Positions 33,795 to 43,914 of a DNA stretch of 64,000 bases are shown piece by piece. The notes under the pieces are model-generated. The model was given only the letters and a program-made list of their open reading frames with translations, was not told the origin of the DNA and searched no databases. The position numbers and the translations under genes are program-made. Positions within the stretch are counted from its first letter, which is position 1. Every line of letters starts with the position of its first letter. The DNA is from CBDCWO01 sp965223405 (GTDB lineage Bacteria; Bacteroidota; Bacteroidia; Chitinophagales; Saprospiraceae). The stretch lies in contig CBDCWO010000006.1 of assembly GCA_965223405.1 (NCBI GenBank), forward strand, positions 2,914,001-2,978,000, given 5' to 3'.

Positions 33795-36700
33795 TCATTT
33801 GTCATTATTATTGTTGCCTCCAAAATCGATTGCCGAATAAACACAAGGAATCACGACAAGAGTCAGAAGCGTGGAGGTCACTAATCCTCCGATTACTGCC
33901 CAAGCCATGGGTGCTCTGAGGGCTGCACTTTCTCCAAATCCAAAGGTGAGCGGTAATAAAGCGAGTATGGTTGTAATACTGGTCATTAGAATAGGTCGTA
34001 TTCGCTGCTGACCCGCAAGTACAATCGCATTGTTTCGACTTAATCCTCCACGCTTCAATTGGTTGATTCGATCCACAAGAATAATGGCATCGTTAACAGC
34101 TATGCCTACCAGCATGATGATACCTATAATGGCCATAATATTCAATGGAGTATTTAGCCAATAAAATGTAAAAATAGTGCCGACGACTGCAAGAGGAATC
34201 GTAAATAATATGATGAAAGGATGCAAAAGAGACTCAAATTGAGAGGCCATAACCATATAGACCAGGACTATGGATAAAATGAGAGAAAAAGTCAGACTTT
34301 GAAGTGATTGCTGTCGACGTGCTTCGTCTCCCACTACCGAAATACTGTAATTCGGTGGTAAACTTATCGTGCTGGTTCGTTCTCGAATCTGGTTGGCCAC
34401 GAATTCCAATGGTACTTGTTTGTCGGTTTGAGCGTAAACTTTTCCAATTCTGGCTTGATTACGTCGATGGATTTCCCGTGGTGCAATCGATGGGTTTAAA
34501 GTTGCGATTTCATGAAGACGATATTCTTTATCACCACCGTTGATGGTGATATTTTTAAAATCATCCAGACCAATATCTGGCATCATCAGATCGATATCGA
34601 TCATTTCCCCGGACTGTTCGATTTTTCCAGCAGTTTTGCCCTGCAATTGATCCTGGATTTGGGCAATCACATTACTCATATCCAAATTATACAAACCAAG
34701 TTTCAAGCGATCAAATAGAACTTCTATTTCCGGAGCTCCTTGTTCGATGGAAGTGCGCACATTTTGCAGCTCAGGCATATCCATTAAGCTATTCCGGACA
34801 GCTTGAGTAAGATCTTCTATGATATCCAAATTATCTCCTTTTATTTCCACTACCAATGGAGATTCTTCCATGCTTAGGATGCTATTCAAAGAGGATACTT
34901 CAGGAGAGAATGAAAACTTAACACCAGATATTCCCGCAGTGATTTCATCGAGTGCCGAAATTACATTTTGAGTTCCTAACCGGGTGCTATCAGTCAATGC
35001 TACTTCAATAATAGCGGTATGCTCACCTTGAAATAAAGAGGATCGATCTCCTCCTTCCAATTCGGTCTTCGGACCAATATGGCTATACACAAATTTAAGA
35101 TCTTCATCCAATGCCTGCTGGATTATCCCTTCTACGTTGCTAATGGTAGCGGCTGTTCTGGCCAGGACAGTTCCCTCCGGCATTTGAACATTTACGCGAA
35201 ATTTTTTGGTGGTGGATCTCGGCATGAATTCAGTACCAATCGAAGAATATAAATAAAGGGCTCCGGCCATAAGCAAAGCAGCGAGGAAAATAATCGCCCA
35301 TTTTATTCTAAGCATGCCCTGTAGAAAGCCACCATATCTGCGGAGTTGAAATGATTTTGCCTTGGCAGGAGCATTCCTTTTTCGGTAAAAACGATGATAT
35401 AACATCGGAATCACAAAAATAGCGACAAAAAGAGATGACAATAGTGAAAAGGCCACCGTCCAGGCTTGATCTTTAAACAGCTCGCCAGCTGCATCTTGTA
35501 AATAGACTACTGGCAGAAAAACAATAATCGTAGTCAATGTGGATGCAGTAATAGCCCCCCCAACTTCAGCTGTACCAGTAATGACTGCGGATTTGGTGTC
35601 TGCGCCGGATTCGTGATTACGAAAAATATTTTCCAGGACTACAATGGCATTATCAACCAACATTCCGGCACCCAAAGCAAGGCCGCCAAGTGTCATGATA
35701 TTAATGGTCAGACCATTGAAATACATCAGTGTGAACGTCGCAATGATGGAAATAGGAATGGCTATACCAATGATCAACGTCGTTCCAAAACGGTGCAAAA
35801 AGATAAAAAGAACGATAATTGCTAAGAGAATTCCAATTAACGCCGTTTCCTGAACTTCATCAACAGCCGTTTTAATAAATGTGCCCTGATTCGAAATGAT
35901 TTCAAAATGATATCCTGGAAGTGCAGACTCAATCACATCAAATGCCTCACTAATTTCTTCAACGGCTTTGACCGTATTAAACCGGTTTTCCTTAAATATA
36001 GATAATCCGATGCAGCGATGGCCGTTGATCCGAACGATGTTTTTAGGTTCTTTATTAGTAAACTTTGTTTCAGCAATGTCTTGCAAATAAATTGGAGTTC
36101 TATTGATATCGGCTTCATTTTCCGGTACGTTCAGATTTTCAGCTGTGGCTTGATCATGCTCTGAGCTTTCATTATAACCGATAATTAAATTATTGAAATC
36201 AGTCTCTGTCTCCAGCATACCTACTCCTTTTACTGTGTATCTTAGACCTAGGTCTTCTACAGTCCCTCCGGAAACATTTTGGTTGAAACTTTGAATTTTT
36301 TGGGTGATGTCATCAACGGTCAACTTGAAGGCTTTCAATTTATGCAGATCTGGTTTAATCACAACTTCATGTTCTTCTTGTCCGGAAAGCGTAACCTGGG
36401 CAACTCCTTCAAGTCGCATTAATTCATTGCTGATGTAATTTTGGCTTATCTTCCTGAGTTCATTTAAATCTGTAATTGAGGAATGAGAAATCCCTACTAG
36501 CATGATGGGTGCACTATTGGGATCAAACTGAGTTACATTGACGCGATCCAGTTCTCCACTTTGATTAAAATCGTTTATGGCCTTCTGTAAATCCAGAAAT
36601 GCTTCATCCATATCCTTGTTCCAATTGTATTCGATAGTCAGCTGGGCTGATCCGATACGGGTCACTGAGGCAACCTGGGTGACACCTTGTTGTCTCATGG

Positions 36701-36914
36701 ATAAAGCCTCGATTTGTTCTACATACTGCTTTTCAATTTCCTCCGGAGCCTTTTCACCGGCATGAATTTCGATAAAAAGCCGGGGGGAGTTCAGATCCGG
36801 AAACAAGTCTACCCCTAATCGGGAGTATGATATGTACCCCAAAATGCATATTCCGAGTATTGCCATCAGAATGGTTACGGGAAAATTAACGGCAAATTGG
36901 ATCAGTTTTTTCAT
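33795..36914 (-). CDS. RND efflux permease
   Basis: A 1039-residue RND transporter of the inner membrane, the normal family length. Visible blocks are the N-terminal helix, GVDLFPDLNSPRLFIEIHAG, the central helices with ALGAGMLVDNAIVVLENIFR carrying the family's acidic proton-relay residues, and the second repeat AIIGIIMLVGIAVNDAIILV. It would exchange protons for substrate and work with the adaptor (its ATG overlaps the adaptor's stop by four bases) and the TolC-like channel upstream. Substrate unknown. Confidence 0.93.
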   Translation of the reverse strand: MKKLIQFAVNFPVTILMAILGICILGYISYSRLGVDLFPDLNSPRLFIEIHAGEKAPEEIEKQYVEQIEALSMRQQGVTQVASVTRIGSAQLTIEYNWNKDMDEAFLDLQKAINDFNQSGELDRVNVTQFDPNSAPIMLVGISHSSITDLNELRKISQNYISNELMRLEGVAQVTLSGQEEHEVVIKPDLHKLKAFKLTVDDITQKIQSFNQNVSGGTVEDLGLRYTVKGVGMLETETDFNNLIIGYNESSEHDQATAENLNVPENEADINRTPIYLQDIAETKFTNKEPKNIVRINGHRCIGLSIFKENRFNTVKAVEEISEAFDVIESALPGYHFEIISNQGTFIKTAVDEVQETALIGILLAIIVLFIFLHRFGTTLIIGIAIPISIIATFTLMYFNGLTINIMTLGGLALGAGMLVDNAIVVLENIFRNHESGADTKSAVITGTAEVGGAITASTLTTIIVFLPVVYLQDAAGELFKDQAWTVAFSLLSSLFVAIFVIPMLYHRFYRKRNAPAKAKSFQLRRYGGFLQGMLRIKWAIIFLAALLMAGALYLYSSIGTEFMPRSTTKKFRVNVQMPEGTVLARTAATISNVEGIIQQALDEDLKFVYSHIGPKTELEGGDRSSLFQGEHTAIIEVALTDSTRLGTQNVISALDEITAGISGVKFSFSPEVSSLNSILSMEESPLVVEIKGDNLDIIEDLTQAVRNSLMDMPELQNVRTSIEQGAPEIEVLFDRLKLGLYNLDMSNVIAQIQDQLQGKTAGKIEQSGEMIDIDLMMPDIGLDDFKNITINGGDKEYRLHEIATLNPSIAPREIHRRNQARIGKVYAQTDKQVPLEFVANQIRERTSTISLPPNYSISVVGDEARRQQSLQSLTFSLILSIVLVYMVMASQFESLLHPFIILFTIPLAVVGTIFTFYWLNTPLNIMAIIGIIMLVGIAVNDAIILVDRINQLKRGGLSRNNAIVLAGQQRIRPILMTSITTILALLPLTFGFGESAALRAPMAWAVIGGLVTSTLLTLVVIPCVYSAIDFGGNNNNDK

Positions 36915-37966
36915 CTCAATATTTTCACTTTGGACTTATTGCGTAGTGTTTCAAATCCCTTAACAACCAGACGTTCGTTTTCTTCTAAACCACTGATTAC
37001 TTCGATCTGATCTTCATTTTCGAGTCCGGTTGTAATCATACGTTCGAAGGCGGTGTTTTCCTGAACTACAAATACCCTTTTACCTCTCTGATCAGAAATA
37101 ATCACTTCCTTGGGGATGGTGATGATGTCCTCTTTTTGATCGACTTTGATAAGTATTTTGACAAACATCCCGGGACGTATCAACAGTTTTGGATTGCTGA
37201 AGCGGACTCTGCCTAAATAGGTACGGGTATTGACGTCGATGGCTGGTGAAAGTTCAGTAATAGTTCCCGGTATGGTATCATTTGGTAAGCTGTAATTGGT
37301 GATTTGCACTTTCTGTCCTGGTTTTACTTCCATCATGGTATTTTCCGGCAGACTTACATCCACATACATGCGAGAATAATTCATGACTGTGACCAATGGA
37401 TTGCCTTGTTGAATTATACTATTTTGCGTGTAGTGTGGAAGCTTCACTATGACGCCAGAAACCGGTATTTCAACCCGCATCTTCTCCAATCGTATCTGGG
37501 CATTTTCAAGGTCTTTCTTGGCATTTGTCAGCTGCAATTCCGAATTTCGTAATTCTCGCAAAGTAACCCCACCTTTGTCGAAAACAGATTTTTGTTTTTC
37601 ATATTCCTGTTGTGCCAATTCAAGATTCATTTTCACTGACTCCAATCCAATGTTGTTTACATATTCTTTATCTTCAATTTCGACAAAAGCTTGTCCGGCT
37701 TTGACCCAATCGCCTAATTTATATGGACGTTTTCGCGTTGGATGATTTTTTAGCTTGTATTTGCCATTAATTTGGGCCGTCAGTTCAATCTCTTTATCAG
37801 CCAGCGCATTTCCAGTAGCAATGGTATGCCGGGTTAAAGAACCGCTTTTTATTTCTACAACAGATACAGGAGCGGCAATATCTATATTGGGGCTTTCCTC
37901 TTCGGTCTGGTTACAGGCGAGAAGGATTAGCAAAGCATAAATGAGGATATAATATTGTTTTTTCAC
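36911..37966 (-). CDS. RND periplasmic adaptor (membrane fusion protein)
   Basis: A 351-residue lipoprotein (signal with LLILLACNQ). It has the order of HlyD/AcrA-type adaptors: a beta-barrel/lipoyl half (GNALADKEIELTAQINGKY, DWVKAGQAFVEIEDKEY), a helical hairpin (MNLELAQQEYEKQKSVF), the second lipoyl half (EIPVSGVIVKLPHYTQNS), and the membrane-proximal domain near the end. It connects the RND pump to the outer-membrane channel. It overlaps the RND gene and lies 34 bases after the TolC-like gene. Confidence 0.92.
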   Translation of the reverse strand: MKKQYYILIYALLILLACNQTEEESPNIDIAAPVSVVEIKSGSLTRHTIATGNALADKEIELTAQINGKYKLKNHPTRKRPYKLGDWVKAGQAFVEIEDKEYVNNIGLESVKMNLELAQQEYEKQKSVFDKGGVTLRELRNSELQLTNAKKDLENAQIRLEKMRVEIPVSGVIVKLPHYTQNSIIQQGNPLVTVMNYSRMYVDVSLPENTMMEVKPGQKVQITNYSLPNDTIPGTITELSPAIDVNTRTYLGRVRFSNPKLLIRPGMFVKILIKVDQKEDIITIPKEVIISDQRGKRVFVVQENTAFERMITTGLENEDQIEVISGLEENERLVVKGFETLRNKSKVKILR

Positions 37967-38000
37967 AAGTTTAGTTTTAATTATTTATTTGTTGATACAA

Positions 38001-39512
38001 CTAGTTATCCGACGGAAGCGCTATTGACACGGGTTCATTTTTTTCCCAATCGAAGAGTGTGAGTATTTTTAAATCCAGTAATTGTGTTTTATAATTAATT
38101 AAGGCACGAGCGTAGTCAATTTTCTTGGTAGATAGCTGATTCTGAAATTGATTAAGATCAATTCCTGATAAATCACCATTGATATACCTTTCAAGATTGA
38201 TTTCATACGTTCTTTGCGCATTTTCTACACTTTTTTTGGCAATTTCGATACGAGGCATTTGAGTTTGAATATTACGGTAGGAACGGCGGATATCCATTCG
38301 TATCTGTTTGCGATCTTCAGCCAGGTCCAACCGCTGTGATCGCATGGATACTTCCTGGGCTCGAATCCGGGCTTCTCGTTCACCCCAATCGAAAATTGGT
38401 ATGTTAAATGAAATTCCGATACTGGGGTTATTGGTAGGCATATTATAAATCTTGCCAAACTGCTCATCGTCCCCAAATATCCCTAGGGTCAACTGAAGAT
38501 CTGCTCTAAACTCATTTTGGGCTTTAGTTCTTTCCAGTTCGAAAAATGATTTTTCAATGTTAATTTGTCTTTGTTGGAGTTCCATGCGGGATTTCAAAGC
38601 ATATTCGATGGCTTTTTCCAAATCCACGACTACAGGTATTGCTTCTAAATCAGTAGATAGCTGAATCTGCTGATCAAGGTTCATTCCAATTTCTCTTTTG
38701 AATGATTCTTCGGCATTCGTCAAAGCCAGTTCGCTATCCTGAAGTGACAGCTGAGCATTGGCAAAATTGAGTTCGGCCTGGTACAACTCCTCCTGTGCCA
38801 GCAATCCTGCTTCAACTTTGTTTTTCACGATCTCAAAATTTTTAGAAGTATTCTCCAGTTCATCTTTGGCAATATCCAGGTTCAATTGAGCAAGATAGAC
38901 ATCAAAAAACTGACTGGTAATCGTTTTCTCCAGTGTTAATCGCTGAATAGCGTATTCCAAGCTGGCATTCTGATAGTTTAATTCCAATTCCTCAAGTTGC
39001 ATTTTTCTTCGATTGAAAGTAAAGATCGGTTGGTTAAAGGCCAGATATAAATTATTGTAAAACGCTTTATTGGAATTCTCTCCGAAACCCACAATTTCAG
39101 ATTTGTTATTGCGCCAGCTTAAATTGTTGATTAAAGCAATAGTGCCATCGGTTTTCAAGATGGGTTGTTCTACCCGGAAAGATCCGGAAGAAAATACTTC
39201 CTTATTAGTGAACCACTGAGAAAACTGATTATCAAAACTCCGGCGGTTACTGAAGTTGAATGGATCCAGAGTTAGGGAAAACCGTGATTTCAAGGATGCC
39301 CTTTCAGCTTCCAAGCTGAATTGATATTGTTCGATATTAAAAAGAGAACGCTGAATTGAAGGACTTCCTTGTTCCGCTATTTCCATGGCCGACTCCAGAG
39401 TCAGTAGAGTCTGGGTAGATCCCGGTTGTGCAAGCAAAAATACAAACAACAAGAATCCGTGGGATACAACTGAAGGTGCAATTCTAAATATTTTTAAGTA
39501 TTTCATAATCAT
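38001..39512 (-). CDS. TolC-family outer-membrane efflux protein
   Basis: A 503-residue outer-membrane channel with signal peptide (about 1-33, to PGSTQTLL). The body shows the two repeated OEP units with long helices (DELENTSKNFEIVKNKVEAG, then NQFQNQLSTKKIDYARALIN) and the beta segments in between. Assembled as a trimer, it would be the outer exit duct for the RND adaptor encoded next to it. It follows the permease/peptidase-like gene by 10 bases. Confidence 0.9.
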   Translation of the reverse strand: MIMKYLKIFRIAPSVVSHGFLLFVFLLAQPGSTQTLLTLESAMEIAEQGSPSIQRSLFNIEQYQFSLEAERASLKSRFSLTLDPFNFSNRRSFDNQFSQWFTNKEVFSSGSFRVEQPILKTDGTIALINNLSWRNNKSEIVGFGENSNKAFYNNLYLAFNQPIFTFNRRKMQLEELELNYQNASLEYAIQRLTLEKTITSQFFDVYLAQLNLDIAKDELENTSKNFEIVKNKVEAGLLAQEELYQAELNFANAQLSLQDSELALTNAEESFKREIGMNLDQQIQLSTDLEAIPVVVDLEKAIEYALKSRMELQQRQINIEKSFFELERTKAQNEFRADLQLTLGIFGDDEQFGKIYNMPTNNPSIGISFNIPIFDWGEREARIRAQEVSMRSQRLDLAEDRKQIRMDIRRSYRNIQTQMPRIEIAKKSVENAQRTYEINLERYINGDLSGIDLNQFQNQLSTKKIDYARALINYKTQLLDLKILTLFDWEKNEPVSIALPSDN

Positions 39513-39522
39513 AGATTTTGAT

Positions 39523-42500
39523 CTAATCCATTTTTACCAATTTAATTGCATCGGCAAAAATTGCTCTGAGTCTGGATTCATTACTTAATGTAATAGTAGC
39601 TGTATCTGCTGTAAAAACATAATCGCCAAGGGAGTTCCAACCACCCGGAGATTGGTGGGATAATTCGATACTTGGACGGTCTATTCCATTCGCATGGGGT
39701 ATCACAAATTGATAATTTCCTTTTTGACCGCGATTCCAATTGAATGAATCGTCTTTATACACATGATAAAAGACATCATATCTTCCCGGTTCGGATATCG
39801 GAATATTCCATTTGGCTTCCTTGGAGCCATCCCCGGCTTTGATGTAGAAGGCGGATCTAATGAATTCTCCAAAAAAGCGATCATTGGTCGTTGCCGTCCA
39901 ATTGAGAGGTGCACGCCATACCATAGTACCCTGATACTTGAAATCATCGTCCACTTCCGCTTTCAACCATTTGCGAAGCCGGCTTACTTCTTCAAAATGG
40001 GTAAATTCGAAACTGGGATTTTCATTGTCAACAATGATCTCATTATCATTTACGATCACCAGGGGGTTAGCAACGATTTCCTGTTTTTCTACAGCATTGG
40101 TAACCTTAGTTTTGTTAATGACTTCAAAGGAATAGTCAATCTGGTTGGGTAGATTTCCCGAAGTAAGTGTATTAAAATGGATACCGGCCGGTTCAGTCAG
40201 TGATAAATAAAATGCTTCTTTAGTTTGCCCTGGCTCGAGATATATCAATTTTTCCTGGGTATCTCCTGGGCGAAGTTTGGATTTCACTACACCTCCCGTT
40301 GTCCCCAAGTTTGAAATCTTAAAGCGAACCCGGTTCATTTCTCGATTCCCCACCAACACCTTCTCGGCCACAGGAGTGCTAAATAGATATTGAGCCATAT
40401 CGGTTTCGTTAAACCATTTGGTCATATGTTGGGATAAATCCACTCCAAATTCGGCGTAAATGTGTTTTTGGAACTCTGCAAATTTTAGATTTTTGAAACG
40501 ATATTCTTGCAACAACTGGATTACATATTCTCGAAACCGGTCTGTTTTTGCAATGGCTTGAATCATTGAAAAGAGCATCTCTCCCTTTAATTCTATAACA
40601 TTGTCTATCAAAGATTGGTGTTCCGATAGATTTAGAATTTGGGCAAAGGATTTTTCCTGTAAAACCATATTGGCCAATTCATTTTGGGTACTGCCGCTTG
40701 TCTGTCGCATCCAATCCCTGCCGCGATTGTTTTCGATTCGTAAATAAGACTCAAAGACACGATTTAGAACTGGCCAATCTTTTGAATCCAGATTGTTACA
40801 CATTTCATATAATTGACCAAATTGATAGTACGGATTTAAAGTTTCTTCTACCTGCGCCCTACCGGCATTAAAATTGGTGTTGATGTTTTTGAATCGGTAA
40901 AATTCTTCTAAGAATACATGGAGTACCTCGATTTGCAATTCCTCAGCAGTTTTATTTCGGCGGCGGTTCCACCTTTTGCGACGCTTGACGGATCCATTAA
41001 AATCCAAATTCCTGGTGTACAAGCCTTTTTCCGGTATCAATACTTGTCCGGGTTGGATTGTCTGATGAACTGAGGTCCAATTGCGATCATAGGTTTTGAA
41101 TTGACCAGGAACCTCGATGATTGTAAATTTATCAAATGGGTATTTTAGCCCGGATTGCCGTTCAAAATCTCTTAACCTTTCTTCAATAATTGAAGGGAGG
41201 GTATCTCTTATATCCTGAAAGGCATTATTAAAATAGTCATGGCCATCGATGTAATAGAGTGAAAACTTCATGCTATCGGTATCCAAGGTGGTCCGTTTGT
41301 AATTTCCTATTGCTACTGACAGTTGAGGTAAACCATAGTCACGTTCAAAAAAATAAGTGTTTTCTTCCAGTTGTGTAGGATGACCTTGTGAAATCGGAAT
41401 CAATCCGGGCAGAGTTTTTATGGTCAATTGGTAATTGACAAAATCCTTTCGATACCAGAATGGTGATGCATTACTATATCCGACTCCTGATTGGGGATAC
41501 CATTGCGCTTCAGGTGTTAACAGTAGATATTGCGGATGGATAAATGCGTATCTACTCCCAATATCAAATAAATAATTCTTCTTTTTTTCAGATTTAAGTT
41601 TTTCATCAATATCCAAATAGCAGGCATTTTCGTCAATTGTACCCTGATATTCTATGCGCAATTCGATTGAAGTTTCAATAGGCAAAATAGTATCAAATCG
41701 AACTATCAACAATTGTAATTTTCGCTCATATTCCAATTCCTTTGCTATTGATGAAACAGATATGACTTTTAGTCCCGGATTTAAAGTAAAAACAAATTCG
41801 CTAGCCGCTGTCTCCGTATAACCTTTTATTCTTGAAACGGCCTTGTAATCGGACTCATTTTGTTCCAATCTAATTTCATGATCTTCAATATCAATTTGGG
41901 CATGCGAGATATAGCTATTATTCAGTGCAATCATTTCTGCCGATAAGACTTTGTGTTCCTGATAATTCTTTAAATGCTGGTGGCCGAGGTAAAGAGCAGA
42001 TCCAATTGCCAGGACACCCAACATAAAAGATGAGATATTTATTAATCTGGATTGGGGTAAACGATTTGAAATGAGGATAGAAAAAAACATGAAACCTAAA
42101 CCCAAACAAGTATACATTACCCGCAGACTCAATATCGTAGGCCAGTCTCCAAAACCGACTAATTCCGAATGAAATAAAGGGAGATAAAAGGCCATATAAT
42201 CAAAGAGGTAATTGTGGGATCCGCGTAAATAAATTAAGCTGGAAAGGATATAACCCAATAGCAGAACAAAAGTCAATGCCTGATTACGGATAACTCCCAT
42301 TAAAAAGATAGACAATCCAACAATAAATGTTAACGTAGGAACAGAGATTAACAGTGGATAGTACAAATAAGCCTGCCAATCGACGTAGGTATCCTTGGCT
42401 AGTAAATTAAAAACCAGCGCCATCAACAATGCCACCACGTTGATCAATAGAAATATGGACAAGATGCTCCAAACTTTACCAAACAGATATGTGGCATTAC

Positions 42501-42798
42501 TCATGGACCGAACATAAAAGACCTCGGTGGTGTCCTGTTTTCGGTCACGTTTTATAAATTCTGAAGACAAGAATACAGCAATAATTGCCTGTGCGACATT
42601 TAGGATAAATAGATTGGCATAAGGAAGATTTGCAGGGATTGCCCGATACACCCATTCCATATCACCCACCTCAGAAATTTCACCCATATTGAATGCAAAT
42701 AGTACAAATAGTGAGAGCACCGAGAAAATTCTAAAAAACCAACTCCGCATTAGAATTTTGCGCTCGTATTTTGCTATCGTTCTAAAAGTAAAGATCAT
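39523..42798 (-). CDS. ABC permease fused to a catalytically degenerate M1-peptidase-like domain and a golvesin-like C-terminus
   Basis: A 1091-residue membrane protein. Residues 1 to about 275 hold ABC-2-type permease helices (FFRIFSVLSLFVLFAFNMG, with SSEFIKRDRKQDTTEVFYVR in the coupling loop). About 290-830 resembles the M1 aminopeptidase domain seen in ABC permease/M1 fusions, but the zinc motif HExxH is not present; the corresponding helix reads EVLHVFLEEFYRF. The C-terminal 130 residues (KWNIPISEPGRYDVFYHVY, SPGGWNSLGDYVF, FADAIKLVK) match the golvesin/xanthan-lyase-type beta domain. It pairs with the ATPase gene 20 bases upstream. Confidence 0.82.
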   Translation of the reverse strand: MIFTFRTIAKYERKILMRSWFFRIFSVLSLFVLFAFNMGEISEVGDMEWVYRAIPANLPYANLFILNVAQAIIAVFLSSEFIKRDRKQDTTEVFYVRSMSNATYLFGKVWSILSIFLLINVVALLMALVFNLLAKDTYVDWQAYLYYPLLISVPTLTFIVGLSIFLMGVIRNQALTFVLLLGYILSSLIYLRGSHNYLFDYMAFYLPLFHSELVGFGDWPTILSLRVMYTCLGLGFMFFSILISNRLPQSRLINISSFMLGVLAIGSALYLGHQHLKNYQEHKVLSAEMIALNNSYISHAQIDIEDHEIRLEQNESDYKAVSRIKGYTETAASEFVFTLNPGLKVISVSSIAKELEYERKLQLLIVRFDTILPIETSIELRIEYQGTIDENACYLDIDEKLKSEKKKNYLFDIGSRYAFIHPQYLLLTPEAQWYPQSGVGYSNASPFWYRKDFVNYQLTIKTLPGLIPISQGHPTQLEENTYFFERDYGLPQLSVAIGNYKRTTLDTDSMKFSLYYIDGHDYFNNAFQDIRDTLPSIIEERLRDFERQSGLKYPFDKFTIIEVPGQFKTYDRNWTSVHQTIQPGQVLIPEKGLYTRNLDFNGSVKRRKRWNRRRNKTAEELQIEVLHVFLEEFYRFKNINTNFNAGRAQVEETLNPYYQFGQLYEMCNNLDSKDWPVLNRVFESYLRIENNRGRDWMRQTSGSTQNELANMVLQEKSFAQILNLSEHQSLIDNVIELKGEMLFSMIQAIAKTDRFREYVIQLLQEYRFKNLKFAEFQKHIYAEFGVDLSQHMTKWFNETDMAQYLFSTPVAEKVLVGNREMNRVRFKISNLGTTGGVVKSKLRPGDTQEKLIYLEPGQTKEAFYLSLTEPAGIHFNTLTSGNLPNQIDYSFEVINKTKVTNAVEKQEIVANPLVIVNDNEIIVDNENPSFEFTHFEEVSRLRKWLKAEVDDDFKYQGTMVWRAPLNWTATTNDRFFGEFIRSAFYIKAGDGSKEAKWNIPISEPGRYDVFYHVYKDDSFNWNRGQKGNYQFVIPHANGIDRPSIELSHQSPGGWNSLGDYVFTADTATITLSNESRLRAIFADAIKLVKMD

Positions 42799-42818
42799 TA
42801 CTATTCAAAATTCATTTA

Positions 42819-43724
42819 CTAACTGGTCAATATCGATTTGGAATTATTTTTAATGGTATGTTCAACAAAGTAGACATAGGCATGCTCTAAATTTGGGGGT
42901 ATTGCTTCCGCATTATAACCACTTACATCATCACCGACCACAATGACCTTCCAACCATCCTTCATCATCATGGTGGATACCACTTGAAATTTTTGATTAA
43001 CGTCCATGTATTCCTGCTCCGATACATGAATAGACCATACATGGTTTTGGGCCTGTTGAATAAGTTTTTCCGGAGACCCTGAAAACGCTACCTTTCCCTT
43101 ATTTAAAAGAGCCATATGCTCACAAGTGCTGGAAATATCCGCCACAATATGCGTCGAAAGGATAATAATGACATCTTGTGAACTCAAGTGGGCTAACAGA
43201 TTTCGAAATCGAATACGCTCTTCGGGATCCAGTCCGGTAGTAGGTTCATCTACTACGATTATTTTTGGATTATTAATTAAAGCTTGAGCGATACCAAGTC
43301 GTCGTTTCATACCACCTGATAACTTACCTGCTTTACGGCTTCTCACATCAAAAAGACCAACTTCTTCCAGCAAATGGTCTACGGCCTGAGTTCGTTCACG
43401 TTTGGTTTTCATGCCGGCCAGTCGAGCTGCATAATCCAAAAACTCATGAGTTTTCAAGTTGGAGAAAAAGCTAAAATCCTGAGGTAAGTACCCTAGCATG
43501 CTACGTACGTAATCTCGGTTTTCTGCAACATCTTTTCCGTTTACTAACACTTTGCCACTACTGGGTTTCATCAAAGTCACCAAAATTCGCATTAAACTGG
43601 ATTTACCCGCACCATTTGGTCCAAGCAACCCGAACATACCTTCCTTAATTTCAAGATTAATATCATGGAGGGCATGATTTCCGTTTGGATAAACTTTGTT
43701 CAAGCCTTGTATTGAGATATTCAT
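42819..43724 (-). CDS. ABC transporter ATP-binding protein
   Basis: A 301-residue ATPase with Walker A GLLGPNGAGKSS, Q-loop YLPQ, signature LSGGMKRR, Walker B IIVVDEPTTGLD and H-loop STHI, all intact. It is of the drug/Na+-export type with a C-terminal regulatory extension. It is the first gene of the minus-strand cluster and should energise the permease part of the next gene. Its ATPase resembles the one fused to the RND pump in the same cluster. Confidence 0.93.
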   Translation of the reverse strand: MNISIQGLNKVYPNGNHALHDINLEIKEGMFGLLGPNGAGKSSLMRILVTLMKPSSGKVLVNGKDVAENRDYVRSMLGYLPQDFSFFSNLKTHEFLDYAARLAGMKTKRERTQAVDHLLEEVGLFDVRSRKAGKLSGGMKRRLGIAQALINNPKIIVVDEPTTGLDPEERIRFRNLLAHLSSQDVIIILSTHIVADISSTCEHMALLNKGKVAFSGSPEKLIQQAQNHVWSIHVSEQEYMDVNQKFQVVSTMMMKDGWKVIVVGDDVSGYNAEAIPPNLEHAYVYFVEHTIKNNSKSILTS

Positions 43725-43914
43725 TTCATCGTGGTAAGGTTATCTGAAAGTAAGAAACTTATGCAGCGCAAATGAATTAATAGGGATGAAATTAGATTAA
43801 TACCGTGATGAGCTCGACGAAATAGATGTTATTTGAGAGTTCGGTAACACACAATATCGAAATATCAGAAAAGGAGAGAATATTGTTTGTCTGAATAAAA
43901 GGGTGGATGTACAG

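Noticed and set aside
41918..42109. Small frames inside the large efflux genes
   Set aside because: They are shadows of long, well-supported reading frames with intact domain motifs.
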